Shown here in pieces: positions 1 to 7,976 of a stretch of DNA of 46,541 bases. Origin of the DNA: Gemmatimonadota bacterium (GTDB lineage Bacteria > Gemmatimonadota > Gemmatimonadetes > Longimicrobiales > Gaopeijiaceae). A program made the translations under genes and the position numbers. The notes under the pieces were generated by a model. The model did no database searches. It had not been told where the DNA came from and was given only the letters and a program-made list of their open reading frames with translations. The stretch lies in assembly GCA_009841475.1 (NCBI GenBank), contig VXLT01000089.1, positions 1-46,541 of the forward strand, given 5' to 3'. The first letter of the stretch is position 1. Each line of letters opens with the position of its first letter.

Positions 1-75
1 TTCCTGGGCGGGAAGGGGGGTGGTGGGGGCCGCGATCATCGCGACCGCCACAGCGGCGTATCGGTATCGGTGCAT
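1..75 (-). CDS. 5' end of a secreted protein, cut by the window edge
   Basis: Reading leftward from an ATG at 75, 25 open codons run to the window edge. They encode a textbook Sec signal peptide: a basic start (MHRYRY), an alanine/valine-rich core and a cleavage-like PLPAQE end. Nothing of the mature protein is visible, so the function cannot be named. No clear Shine-Dalgarno sequence precedes the ATG, which lowers confidence. It would be divergent from the lipoprotein at 241, sharing the 76-240 intergenic region. Confidence 0.45.
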   Translation of the reverse strand, partial: MHRYRYAAVAVAMIAAPTTPLPAQE

Positions 76-163
76 GTGGTTTGTGGCCCGTGGCTGTGGC
101 CGCGTCGGCGGCTGCGTCGGCCGCAACTCGGGATGAGGCGGGCCGCGCCAACTTCCCGACAGC

Positions 164-193
164 TTGACCTTTTGCGGCGGACATTGCTAGTTC
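164..193 (+). promoter_or_regulatory. Possible sigma70-type promoter for the 241 lipoprotein
   Basis: TTGACC at 164-169 resembles a -35 box. About 18 bases later a weak -10-like TAGTTC sits at 188-193, giving a predicted start near 200 and a leader of about 40 bases to the ATG at 241. The -10 match is poor, so this is only a candidate. Confidence 0.3.
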
Positions 194-240
194 AATGCTG
201 CTGCTGCGCGAAGGCAACGGCAAGTATCGAGGCATGTCTG

Positions 241-723
241 ATGAACACCGCAACTATCGGTAGAGCCGGATTCCGTCTGCTCGCCGCCGGCACGATTCTG
301 AGTGCCGGAGCCGCGTGCGTCTCGTACCGGCAGGTCGGCGTCGACGAATTGGGGTCCCAGCAAAGCGTTCGACTTCAGCTCACCGCCGAGGAACTTGCCA
401 GGCACCTCAGCTTTGCGGATGTCAACCGGCGAACCGTGAGCGGACGATTCGTGGAGCTGCAGGGGGACTCCGCGATCTTCGTCCTCACCACTCCGGTGGC
501 ACACCAGCAGGTCAGTCTGCCTTTGACATCGATCGTAGTAGCCGAGCGCAGGGACCCGGATCACGTACGCAGCATCCTGCTTTCGTCGGCGGTCGTGGGC
601 GGCGTTGCCACCCTGGCCTATCTCGGTTTTGAGGGGAACCAGAACACCGATCCCGACGGTCCCGGCGAAGTGGTCGACCAGTTCGCTCCCGTCTTCAGAC
701 TCGTGATCCCTTTCGGACGGTAG
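241..723 (+). CDS. Small lipoprotein of unknown function
   Basis: This encodes a 160-residue lipoprotein. The ATG at 241 was chosen over upstream in-frame starts because it gives a compact signal peptide ending in a lipobox (SAGAAC, Cys near residue 23), so the product should be lipid-anchored after export. A stretch around residues 108-128 (SSAVVGGVATLAYLGFEG) is hydrophobic and glycine-rich, like a glycine zipper or single membrane-inserting segment. The mature part has a beta-rich pattern. I recognise no family. A possible divergent secreted gene lies upstream and susC downstream, but about 215 bases with a terminator-like hairpin separate it from susC, so it is probably a separate unit. 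Confidence 0.75.
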   Translation: MNTATIGRAGFRLLAAGTILSAGAACVSYRQVGVDELGSQQSVRLQLTAEELARHLSFADVNRRTVSGRFVELQGDSAIFVLTTPVAHQQVSLPLTSIVVAERRDPDHVRSILLSSAVVGGVATLAYLGFEGNQNTDPDGPGEVVDQFAPVFRLVIPFGR

Positions 724-759
724 GGGCGGCCGCGCGCATGGAATCCCGCCGACAACATC

Positions 760-843
760 GGCTCGGACAGTTGCGACACCGGCTTCGTCAGTGGCGGCAT
801 CGGCTTCGTCAGTGGCGGCATCGGCTTCGTCAGTGGCGGCGTC
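760..843 (+). repeat. 21-bp tandem repeats in the susC upstream region
   Basis: Three near-identical 21-bp units start at 781, 802 and 823 (each GGCTTCGTCAGTGG followed by CGGCATC or CGGCGTC). A degenerate fourth copy at 760-780 matches at about 15 of 21 positions. The array lies between the 241-723 lipoprotein and susC. The period of 21 bp is two helical turns, so a repeated protein-binding site is possible, but replication slippage would give the same picture. Confidence 0.85.
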
Positions 844-870
844 GGCCCCGGCCCTTGCGGCAATCGCCGA

Positions 871-880
871 ATTACGTAAT
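871..880. promoter_or_regulatory. Perfect 10-bp palindrome upstream of susC
   Basis: ATTACGTAAT is a perfect palindrome in an AT-rich patch inside otherwise GC-rich sequence, 59 bases before the susC start codon and just before the leader hairpin. It could be an operator or part of a -10 region (TAATCCTTAT follows). Its core resembles the centre of the 39-bp element described at 20901, but the outer half-sites of that element are absent here. Confidence 0.4.
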
Positions 881-891
881 CCTTATTCGCC

Positions 892-918
892 GGGGATGCA
901 GCGGCGTCCCCGTTTTTT
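892..918 (+). terminator. Intrinsic terminator-like hairpin in the susC leader
   Basis: Bases 892-899 (GGGGATGC) pair with 904-911 (GCGTCCCC) over a four-base loop, with one T-G wobble, and are followed by G and six T (913-918). This is the full signature of a rho-independent terminator. It ends only 20 bases before the susC ATG and just ahead of its Shine-Dalgarno sequence, leaving no room for a promoter in between. It may end transcripts from the 241-723 gene, or act as an attenuator on susC. Confidence 0.7.
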
Positions 919-938
919 CCCCATTACCCGGAGGCACA

Positions 939-3900
939 ATGTCCCCAACAAACTTTCGCCGGGCGGCCGCGCGCGCCGCCCTTCCCACGCTGCTGGCCGG
1001 CGCCCTGGTCGCGACGGTCCCTGCCCTCATTGAGGCGCAGCAGACCGGCACGATCACGGGAACGGTGCGCAGCGCAACCAACGGGCAGCCGCTGGCCGGC
1101 GCCCAGGTCTCGATTCCGGCCATCAACGCCGGGATCATGGCCAACAATGTGGGCCGCTACCTGATCCCCAACATTCCCGTAGGGACGCACACCGTGACCG
1201 TGACGTTCATCGGGTACGAGACCGTGGAGGCCGAAGTGACAGTGACGGCCGGAGGTGCAGCCGTCGAGAACTTCGAGATGCGCTCCGAGGCGATCAGCCT
1301 GGAGGGCGTCGTGGTCACCGGCACCGCCGGGGCGGCCCGGAGGCGTGAAATCGGCAACTCGGTCAGCCAGCTCAACGCAGAGGTTTTCGAATCCTCCCCC
1401 GTGGTCAATGTGGCCGACATTCTGCAGGGCCGTGCTCTCGGTGCCACCGTCCTCACCAACGGCGGCCAGGTGGGCGCCGGTTCCACGATCAAGCTGCGAG
1501 GCAACAACTCGGTGTCGTTCAGCAACTCTCCGCTGGTGTACGTCGACGGCGTGCGCATCCGCGAAAGGGGCATGGTCCACTCCCAGGAGGCCAACCAGCA
1601 GCGGAACCCCTTCGACGACATCAACCCCGCCGACATCGAGAGGATCGAGACGATCAAGGGCGCTGCGGCCACCACCCTGTACGGGACGGAAGCTGCGGGC
1701 GGCGTGATCCAGATCTTCACGAAGCGCGGCGTGGCGGGCGCCCCGGCGTGGTCGCTTACCGTCGACCAGGGCCTCAACACCCTCGGTCACATCGGCCCCT
1801 CGTCGGACGTGAACCCCACCGGCCTCGGCCTGAACAACTGCAACTTCACCGGTGACGACAACTTCCCCGGCGGAGACCCGATGTTCCCGGCCGACCCGAG
1901 CTGCCCGGAAGGCGGAGACTGGCTCAAGAACGGCGCCATCCAGAACTACAACCTGTCGGTTCGCGGCGGGGCCCAGCGGATGAACTACTTCATGTCCGCC
2001 AACTGGGGGAACGAGGAAGGCGTCTTCGACACCGGGATCGACGACAACGGCGTCGCGCGCCCCACGCAGGGCGTGGAAACGTGGAGACTCCGCGGCAACT
2101 TCGCCTTCGCCCCCAGCGACGCCATGGACGTGCGCTTCAACACTTCGTACGCGCACCGTGACATCACCTGGGTTCCGGACGGCAACAACGCGGAAGGGCT
2201 TCTGCTGAACGTATTCCGCGGCGGCAGCGACTACACCAACGACTCGGACGGCAAGCTCCTCGACATGGGTGTCAACAACATCGCTGACCACTTCACCAGC
2301 GGGATGAACGTTACCTGGACCCCGATGGAGGGGATGAGCCACCGGGTCAACGCGGGCATCGACTGGAACCGGGACACCTACTTCGAGAACCGGCCCTGGG
2401 GCTACTTCTACGTCCAGGGCGGCAACCGCGAGACCGTCGAGAGGACCTACCGGTATCTGACGCTCGACTACGCCGGCCAGTACGACAACGAGATCTTCGG
2501 CCTGTCCTCGTCCTTCTCGGTGGGCGGACAGCTGTACAACAACTTCATCACCGGTACGTCGGGAGACGGCCGGGACTTCGCGGGCCCGGGCGCCAAGGTA
2601 CTACAGTCCGGCGCGATCACCTCGGCGTCGGAAGCGAACAGCACGGTCACCAGCGGCGGATTCTTCGTCCAGGAGGTTCTCGGCCTGTCCGACAAGCTCT
2701 TCCTGACCCTCGGCCTGCGCGTGGACGGCCACTCAACCTTCGGCCAGGACTTCGGGCTGGAGCAGTATCCGAAGGCGTCGTTCTCGTACGTTATCTCGGA
2801 CGAGGACTTCTACCCCGCCTCGTTCGGGACCCTGAAGCTCCGGGGAGCCTTCGGGGAATCGGGCAAGGCCCCGGGACTCTTCGACGCGACGCGGACCTGG
2901 AGCTCGGTGGCCGGCGACAACGGCAGGCCGGGCGTGACGCCCTCCAACCTCGGCAATGCGAACCTCGGGCCGGAGCGAACCAGGGAGTGGGAGGTGGGAT
3001 TCGAGGGCACCACCTTCAACGACCGGATCACCTTCGAGTACCAGTACTTCGATCAGAACACCTTCGATGCGCTGATCGACGTGGTGCAGCTCCCCTCGGG
3101 TGGATTCGTCGGTGATCAGCTCGAGAACGTAGGGCAGGTTACGAACGCGGGGCACGAAGCCTTCGTGGGCGTGAACCTGCTGGCGACCAACAGCGTCATC
3201 TGGGACACCAACGTGCGCATGTCCACCAACCGGTCCCGTGTGATCGATCTCGGAGGGCTGGAGAGCATCAACCTGGGTTGGCGCAACTACGTGCGCGCGC
3301 CGGTGGTTTGCACCGCCGACCTGGCCAATCAGGTCGACTTCGACGGCAACGGCTTCATCGGTAAGGGCTGCGAGGTCGGCGAGAAGGTCTACTTCCCGCT
3401 TCCCGCATTCTGCCACGACCGGGTGCAGAACCCGGACGAAGTCGGTGCGCCGGACTATGAGGAACAGTGCCTCGGCCCGACCACCCCGACCATGACCTAC
3501 GGGATCGGGACCAGCGCCACCTTCTTCCAGCGCCTCACTTTCGATGTCCTCGGCGAGGGCGTGGCTGGACAATGGCTATCCTCGGGGACCGCCTACCAGA
3601 ACGCGCGGCGCCGGGTCTGGCCGCTCTGCCGCGAGACCGTCGCGGCGATCGCGGACGGCCGGCAGGATCAGCTGACGGCTGGCGAGAGAGCGCTGTGTGA
3701 CCGGTCGGTGGTGCGCTACGGGATGTGGACTCAGCCCTCCGACTTCTTCAAGCTGCGTTCGGCTTCGGTCAGCTACCGCGTGCCGGATGGATGGCTGCCG
3801 GGGCAGATCCGGGGCGCCACCATCCGCCTGCAGGGCCGGAATCTGCTGACGTTCACGGACTTCGAGGGCGTCGATCCGGAAGCGTTCGAGGACGGATCCG

Positions 3901-3980
3901 CCGAGGTGCTCTTCAGGCAGGAGTACTACAACCTGCCGCCCATGCGGAGCTTCCTGCTTTCCGTCAAGGTCGACTTCTAG
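939..3980 (+). CDS. SusC/RagA-type TonB-dependent outer-membrane receptor
   Basis: This 1013-residue protein is the TonB-dependent channel of a SusCD uptake pair, importing an oligosaccharide, peptide or similar ligand across the outer membrane. In order it has a Sec signal peptide (about 1-33, ending ALIEAQ), a carboxypeptidase-regulatory-like beta-sandwich (about 38-115, from GTITGTVRSATNGQPLAGAQ), a plug with family landmarks (LRGNNSVS, PLVYVDGVRI near 198, then ETIKGAAATTLYGTEAAGG near 237), and a long beta-barrel ending in an aromatic residue (LLSVKVDF), as expected for BAM recognition. The ATG at 939 is preferred over an upstream in-frame start at 738 because a GGAGG lies five bases before it and the upstream codons are the tandem repeat array. 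The susD gene starts 21 bases downstream. The substrate cannot be read from sequence. Confidence 0.95.
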   Translation: MSPTNFRRAAARAALPTLLAGALVATVPALIEAQQTGTITGTVRSATNGQPLAGAQVSIPAINAGIMANNVGRYLIPNIPVGTHTVTVTFIGYETVEAEVTVTAGGAAVENFEMRSEAISLEGVVVTGTAGAARRREIGNSVSQLNAEVFESSPVVNVADILQGRALGATVLTNGGQVGAGSTIKLRGNNSVSFSNSPLVYVDGVRIRERGMVHSQEANQQRNPFDDINPADIERIETIKGAAATTLYGTEAAGGVIQIFTKRGVAGAPAWSLTVDQGLNTLGHIGPSSDVNPTGLGLNNCNFTGDDNFPGGDPMFPADPSCPEGGDWLKNGAIQNYNLSVRGGAQRMNYFMSANWGNEEGVFDTGIDDNGVARPTQGVETWRLRGNFAFAPSDAMDVRFNTSYAHRDITWVPDGNNAEGLLLNVFRGGSDYTNDSDGKLLDMGVNNIADHFTSGMNVTWTPMEGMSHRVNAGIDWNRDTYFENRPWGYFYVQGGNRETVERTYRYLTLDYAGQYDNEIFGLSSSFSVGGQLYNNFITGTSGDGRDFAGPGAKVLQSGAITSASEANSTVTSGGFFVQEVLGLSDKLFLTLGLRVDGHSTFGQDFGLEQYPKASFSYVISDEDFYPASFGTLKLRGAFGESGKAPGLFDATRTWSSVAGDNGRPGVTPSNLGNANLGPERTREWEVGFEGTTFNDRITFEYQYFDQNTFDALIDVVQLPSGGFVGDQLENVGQVTNAGHEAFVGVNLLATNSVIWDTNVRMSTNRSRVIDLGGLESINLGWRNYVRAPVVCTADLANQVDFDGNGFIGKGCEVGEKVYFPLPAFCHDRVQNPDEVGAPDYEEQCLGPTTPTMTYGIGTSATFFQRLTFDVLGEGVAGQWLSSGTAYQNARRRVWPLCRETVAAIADGRQDQLTAGERALCDRSVVRYGMWTQPSDFFKLRSASVSYRVPDGWLPGQIRGATIRLQGRNLLTFTDFEGVDPEAFEDGSAEVLFRQEYYNLPPMRSFLLSVKVDF

Positions 3981-4001
3981 GATCGGGAGATACAGAAAAT
4001 C

Positions 4002-5360
4002 ATGAAAACGAGAAAAACCCAAGGACTTGTCCTGGGCGCCCTGCTGGCGAGCTTCGTGTTCACCGGTTGCGGCGACGGCAGCATCTTCGATGTCAAGAAC
4101 CCGGGCCAGATCCTGGACGACGACCTGAACACCGTCGCGGGCGTGCAGTCGCTCGTGACGGGGATGTCCTCCGACTTTTCGGTGTCGTACGACAACCTTT
4201 CCTTCATGACCGCCATTCTCTCCGACGAGATCGTCGGCTCGGGAAGCTACTTCTCTACCGGGCGGTACCGGAGGGGACTCTTCGATTCGGAAGACGCCAA
4301 CGGGTTCTGGGGCGGAGTGCAGAGAGCCCGCTGGGTCGCGGAAGCCGGCCTGATCCGCATGGCGGGAATCGAGGGTTACCAGTTCGACGGCAATGCGGAA
4401 ACCGCACGGGCCTACCTCTTCGCGGGTCTCGCCAACCGCTGGTTCGGCGAGAACTTCTGTCAGACGGTGTTCAGCCAGCCCTACGACGAGGAAAACCCCG
4501 GACCCGGAGGCGAAACCGATACCGGGGATGCGATGGACCGGAACGCGGCGTTCAACCGCGCCATCCCGTTGCTTCAGAGGGCGGTACAAAACGGAACGTC
4601 CGCTGGGGCGACGGACATCGTGACCGCGGCCGAAGGCGCCCTGGCTCAGATCTACCTGGGGCTGGGCGATATGGGCAACGCGGTCGCGCACGCCGCCAGG
4701 GTGCCCACCGACTTCGTCTTCGCGGCAGCCTATTCCTCCAACTCGCCGCGTGAGACCAGCCAGATCTGGAACGAGACCCACGGACGCCACGAGATATCGG
4801 CGTGGATGACGCTGGCCGGTACAGTGGGCGCGGGGGATCCGCGTACTCCATGGACCGACTGTTCCGATCCGGGAGCCGGATGTCCCAGCGGCAACGGGGC
4901 GGACGGCACCACCACGCACTACCGCCAGGAGAAGTACCCCACCCGCGACGATGACATTCCCCTGGTGAAGGGGACCGAGATGCGGCTCATCGAGGCGGAA
5001 GCGGCGCTGGTGGCCGGAGATCTGAACGGTGCGATGGCCAAGATCAACGAGATGCGCGCGCATCACGGTCTTGCGCCACTCGAATCGGACGGGACGATCG
5101 GCCGGATCACGGGCGGCGAGAAGGGCGGCGCCAACCTGACGTCGATGTCGGGTTGGGATATCCTCGACCGCGAACGCCACCTCACGCTGTGGCTGGAGGG
5201 GCGGCGACTGTGGGACCTCCATCGCTGGGATCATCCGCACCTGGACGGCGGCGGAGTCGTCTACGAGGCGACCGTGGACCGCAGGGCGTCGTGCATACCG
5301 ATCTCGCTGGACGAGTGCCAGGTCAACGAGAAGGTGGCGGGCCTCTGCTTCAGCGTTTAG
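4002..5360 (+). CDS. SusD/RagB-family surface lipoprotein
   Basis: This 452-residue protein is the ligand-binding lid partner of the SusC channel just upstream. The N-terminus is a signal peptide with lipobox FTGC (Cys near 23), followed by the family-typical start of the mature protein (IFDVKNPGQILDDDLNT). The rest is helical with TPR-like segments. The C-terminal part contains the usual SusD ending, with RERHLTLWLEGRRLWDLHRW and a preceding EMRLIEAEAALVAGDLNGAM segment. It is slightly shorter than many Bacteroidetes homologues. It follows susC by 21 bases and must be co-transcribed with it; a strong hairpin follows its stop codon. Confidence 0.93.
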   Translation: MKTRKTQGLVLGALLASFVFTGCGDGSIFDVKNPGQILDDDLNTVAGVQSLVTGMSSDFSVSYDNLSFMTAILSDEIVGSGSYFSTGRYRRGLFDSEDANGFWGGVQRARWVAEAGLIRMAGIEGYQFDGNAETARAYLFAGLANRWFGENFCQTVFSQPYDEENPGPGGETDTGDAMDRNAAFNRAIPLLQRAVQNGTSAGATDIVTAAEGALAQIYLGLGDMGNAVAHAARVPTDFVFAAAYSSNSPRETSQIWNETHGRHEISAWMTLAGTVGAGDPRTPWTDCSDPGAGCPSGNGADGTTTHYRQEKYPTRDDDIPLVKGTEMRLIEAEAALVAGDLNGAMAKINEMRAHHGLAPLESDGTIGRITGGEKGGANLTSMSGWDILDRERHLTLWLEGRRLWDLHRWDHPHLDGGGVVYEATVDRRASCIPISLDECQVNEKVAGLCFSV

Positions 5361-5384
5361 CGGTACAGGTCACGCGATGACCGG

Positions 5385-5420
5385 AACCGCCCCCCGGAGC
5401 ACTCGCCCTGGGGGGCGGTT
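5385..5420 (+). terminator. Strong GC hairpin after the susCD pair
   Basis: An 11-bp perfect stem (5385-5395, AACCGCCCCCC, with 5410-5420, GGGGGGCGGTT) encloses a 14-base loop 25 bases after the susD stop codon. There is no real T-tract after it, so it may be a weak terminator, an RNA-stabilising 3' end, or a control point limiting read-through into the next gene. Its 3' arm overlaps the likely ribosome-binding region of the gene starting at 5425. Confidence 0.6.
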
Positions 5421-5424
5421 TCGC

Positions 5425-6234
5425 ATGGTAGGGGTGCTTCTCTCCCTGGCCGCCGGTGTGCCTGCGTCCCTTGCGGCGCAGATCAAGGTCGAGGGCGAGG
5501 TCCTCGACGCGGCGACCGGTCTCCCCGTGGCGGGGGTGATCCTGCACCTTCCCGATCTGAAGAAGGGCACCATCACCGACGAGCTCGGCTACTTCGCCCT
5601 CGACTCGCTGCCGGAGGAACCTCTGGTGGTCGCCACGCATCACCCCGGATATGTGGCGTTGCTGGAGAGGGTCCCGGTGGTCGCGGGCGAGACCTGGGTG
5701 CTGCGGCTGACGCCGAGCCCGGTCGTGCTTCCCGGAGTGGAGGTGGTGGGGCTTCGCAGCGAGGAGGTCGAGGCGCGCCGAACCGGGCGCCGCTCCGACT
5801 TCATCGGGCCGGAGGCGGTGGCCGAGGCGGCGGACCGCACCAACAAGCTGCTGGAGGTGCTTCGCAGCAAGGCGCCCCCACGGCTGCAGATCCGGCAGCA
5901 GGGCGGGGTCGGGGGGGTGAGGTTCTGTATCCAGTCGTCGCGGCGGCGGCCGTCGGTGCAGGAGCTGCTGGACCTGGGCACCGGGTGCCAACCGGTCCTG
6001 CTGGTCCTGGACGGGGTCGTCATCTACTCGCCGCCGGCGGTGCCCGAGATGGCGAGCATGGATGGGGCGCTCCCCGAGCATGTGGCCGCGTTGCTGCTGA
6101 ACCAGAACCCGCAGGAGATCGCCGGCATCCGCGTCCTGACTCCGTCGGATGGCTTCTTCCGATATGGCGAGGCGGGCCGCCTTGGGGCAGTGGAGATAAA
6201 GACGAAGCATCCGGGAAGGCCAAGGGGGCGGTAG
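5425..6234 (+). CDS. Secreted regulatory-domain plus plug protein without a barrel
   Basis: The 269-residue product looks like the front end of a TonB-dependent receptor standing alone. After a signal peptide (ending ASLAAQ) comes a carboxypeptidase-regulatory-like domain (about 20-100: KVEGEVLDAATGLPVAGVIL, then ITDELGYFALDSLP), a linker, and a plug-like module with VLLVLDGVVIYSP and IAGIRVLTPSDGFFRYGEAG then GAVEIKTKHP. The protein stops where a barrel should begin. The ATG at 5425 was chosen because it gives a clean signal peptide; an ATG at 5377 would put the post-susD hairpin inside the gene. Two cysteines (VRFCIQSS and GTGCQP) could form a disulfide. It may accompany the SusCD complex, but that is inference. 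Confidence 0.7.
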   Translation: MVGVLLSLAAGVPASLAAQIKVEGEVLDAATGLPVAGVILHLPDLKKGTITDELGYFALDSLPEEPLVVATHHPGYVALLERVPVVAGETWVLRLTPSPVVLPGVEVVGLRSEEVEARRTGRRSDFIGPEAVAEAADRTNKLLEVLRSKAPPRLQIRQQGGVGGVRFCIQSSRRRPSVQELLDLGTGCQPVLLVLDGVVIYSPPAVPEMASMDGALPEHVAALLLNQNPQEIAGIRVLTPSDGFFRYGEAGRLGAVEIKTKHPGRPRGR

Positions 6235-6240
6235 CCGCCC
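6226..6240 (+). promoter_or_regulatory. Hairpin spanning the stop codon and ribosome site before the RnfD-like gene
   Basis: GGGCGG (6226-6231) pairs with CCGCCC (6235-6240); the three-base loop is the TAG stop of the upstream gene, and the next ATG is at 6242. Ribosomes finishing the upstream gene would melt it, which fits translational coupling of the two genes. This is inferred from sequence alone. Confidence 0.4.
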
Positions 6241-6241
6241 G

Positions 6242-7780
6242 ATGCGCCCGCTCCTCATCCCCTGCGCTATCGCTGTTGCGCTCGCCGGGTTCCTGATCGA
6301 CCCGGGGGTGCGAGGCACGCCGGGCGCGTTCTGGACCTTCATCGTCGCCGCGGCTGGAATCCTCGCCTGGACCGGCTGGCTGTATTCGTCGCGTCGCAGC
6401 CGCGGCGAGAAGCTGGATCTGGAGGTCGTCATCCGCACGCCCCACTGGATGCAGACGCTCGCGCAGGGGGCGTTGCTCGTGTGGTGGGGCACGTTCGTCG
6501 ACATGGTGCAGCTGTGGGCCCCGATGATCCTCGCGCAGTTGCTGCTGGCGGTCGCGATCGAGGGGCTATTCGCCTGGACCCGGAGGGGCCGCTACGCGAT
6601 CGGCCTGGGCGTCGTCCCGGTGATCTTCAGCGTCAACCTGTTCCTATGGTTCACCGGCCCGTGGTTCTTCTTCCAGTTCGCGATGGTCTTCCTCGTCTAT
6701 GCCGGCAAGGAGTTCATCCGATGGCAGCTGGACGGGCGCTCGCGGCACATCTTCAACCCGTCGGCGCTGGCGCTGTCGGTGGCTGCGGTGGGACTGATCT
6801 TGACGGGCTCAACGGAAATCACCTTCGGAATCGAGATCGCCCAGAGCCAGTTCATCCCGCCGCACATGTTCCTGGTGATCTTCCTGGCGGCCGTCCCCGC
6901 GCAGCTGCTATTCGGGGTGGCGATGATGACGATGCCGGCCGTGCTGACGATCCTCGGGTTCGGGCTGCTCTACCAGTCGGCCACCGGCATCTTCTTCTTC
7001 TACGACGCTTACATCCCGGTGTCGGTGTTCCTGGGACTGCACCTCCTCTTCACCGACCCGGCGACTTCCCCGCGCTCGGACGGCGGCCGGATCATGTTCG
7101 GCCTGATCTACGGCACGGGCGTGGTCGCGAGCGCCGCCATGCTCGACGCCATCGGCGCGCCCAACTTCTACGACAAGCTGCTGCCGGTCCCGATCCTGAA
7201 CATCCTCGCGCCGCGCCTCGACCGCGCGGCGAACTACCTGGGCGAGCGGCTGCCGGCTTTGATCGGCAGGTTGCAGAACCCCGCAACCGCGCGGCGCCGC
7301 TTCGCCACCGTCGGGCTCTGGGCCACGACCTTCACCGCGATGAGCTTCGCGGGCGGGGTCGGCGACAATCACCCCGGCCAGTACTACCCCTTCTGGCGCG
7401 CGGCCTGCGAAGCGGGCAACGACCGCGCCTGCAACTACTCCGGCGTCATGCTGCAGAACTTCTGCGACCTCGGATCCGGCTGGGCGTGCAACGAGTTCGG
7501 CGTGCTGCTGGTGGCGCTGGACCGCGACTTCGTGGGCGCCGTGGGCGAGCTCGAGCGGTCGTGTCGGCTGGAGTACGGGCCGGGGTGCGAGAACCTGCAG
7601 GGGTTGGTCGGCGGCGACGAGCGCTTCGCGGAGGGGGCGGCGGCGTTCCAGCGGGGCGACCCCCCGCCGGCGGAGTGGCCGATTGTGCTGCGCGGCAGCA
7701 AGGGACCGGTAGCGGAGCGTGACCCCGAGGCGCTCCGTGCGCTGGGGTGTGAGCGGGGGTGGGTGGAGCTGGGGTGCTGA
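6242..7780 (+). CDS. NqrB/RnfD-like membrane protein with Sel1-like C-terminal tail
   Basis: This 512-residue protein has an N-terminal membrane domain of about ten helices related to the NqrB/RnfD family. Landmarks are FNPSALALS near 171 and LLFTDPATSPRSDGG near 268-282, followed by GLIYGTGVV. In that family the domain is a flavin-carrying subunit of a sodium/proton-pumping redox complex. I do not see a convincing (S/T)GAT flavin-attachment motif; QSATG near 243 is the closest. No other nqr or rnf genes are in the window. The C-terminal 150 residues are soluble and cysteine-rich, with paired Sel1-like repeats (ACEAGNDRACNYSGVML and GSGWACNEFGVLL). The gene starts 8 bases after the plug protein and is probably coupled to it. 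It is likely a redox or membrane-anchoring protein; the exact role is unknown. Confidence 0.7.
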   Translation: MRPLLIPCAIAVALAGFLIDPGVRGTPGAFWTFIVAAAGILAWTGWLYSSRRSRGEKLDLEVVIRTPHWMQTLAQGALLVWWGTFVDMVQLWAPMILAQLLLAVAIEGLFAWTRRGRYAIGLGVVPVIFSVNLFLWFTGPWFFFQFAMVFLVYAGKEFIRWQLDGRSRHIFNPSALALSVAAVGLILTGSTEITFGIEIAQSQFIPPHMFLVIFLAAVPAQLLFGVAMMTMPAVLTILGFGLLYQSATGIFFFYDAYIPVSVFLGLHLLFTDPATSPRSDGGRIMFGLIYGTGVVASAAMLDAIGAPNFYDKLLPVPILNILAPRLDRAANYLGERLPALIGRLQNPATARRRFATVGLWATTFTAMSFAGGVGDNHPGQYYPFWRAACEAGNDRACNYSGVMLQNFCDLGSGWACNEFGVLLVALDRDFVGAVGELERSCRLEYGPGCENLQGLVGGDERFAEGAAAFQRGDPPPAEWPIVLRGSKGPVAERDPEALRALGCERGWVELGC

Positions 7781-7815
7781 GCGGCCGCCGCGGTCATCGA
7801 AGACCATGACCGGAT

Positions 7816-7854
7816 TGTAAAGCCTACCTTACAGAATGTAAGGTGTTGTTCACA
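7816..7854. promoter_or_regulatory. 39-bp nested inverted repeat, copy A (orphan)
   Basis: The outer half-sites TGTAAA (7816) and TTCACA (ending 7854) flank a core, ACCTTACAGAATGT, at 7826-7839. Spacing and length are identical to copies at 20901-20939 and 42603-42641. Within it, ACCTTACA and TGTAAGGT form a perfect 8-bp inverted repeat around GAA, so a terminator role between these two convergent genes is an alternative. No convincing gene starts downstream in either direction. Confidence 0.6.
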
Positions 7855-7976
7855 AGCAGGCCCTCCACCGCCCTACTGGGGGCCGACGACAAGACCGACG
7901 GCGGTGGCGAGGGCGCGGCGGGAGAGAAAACCACCCCGACGCGCCCTCTGGCCACGCCTGACTTCAGCCCCGCTCC

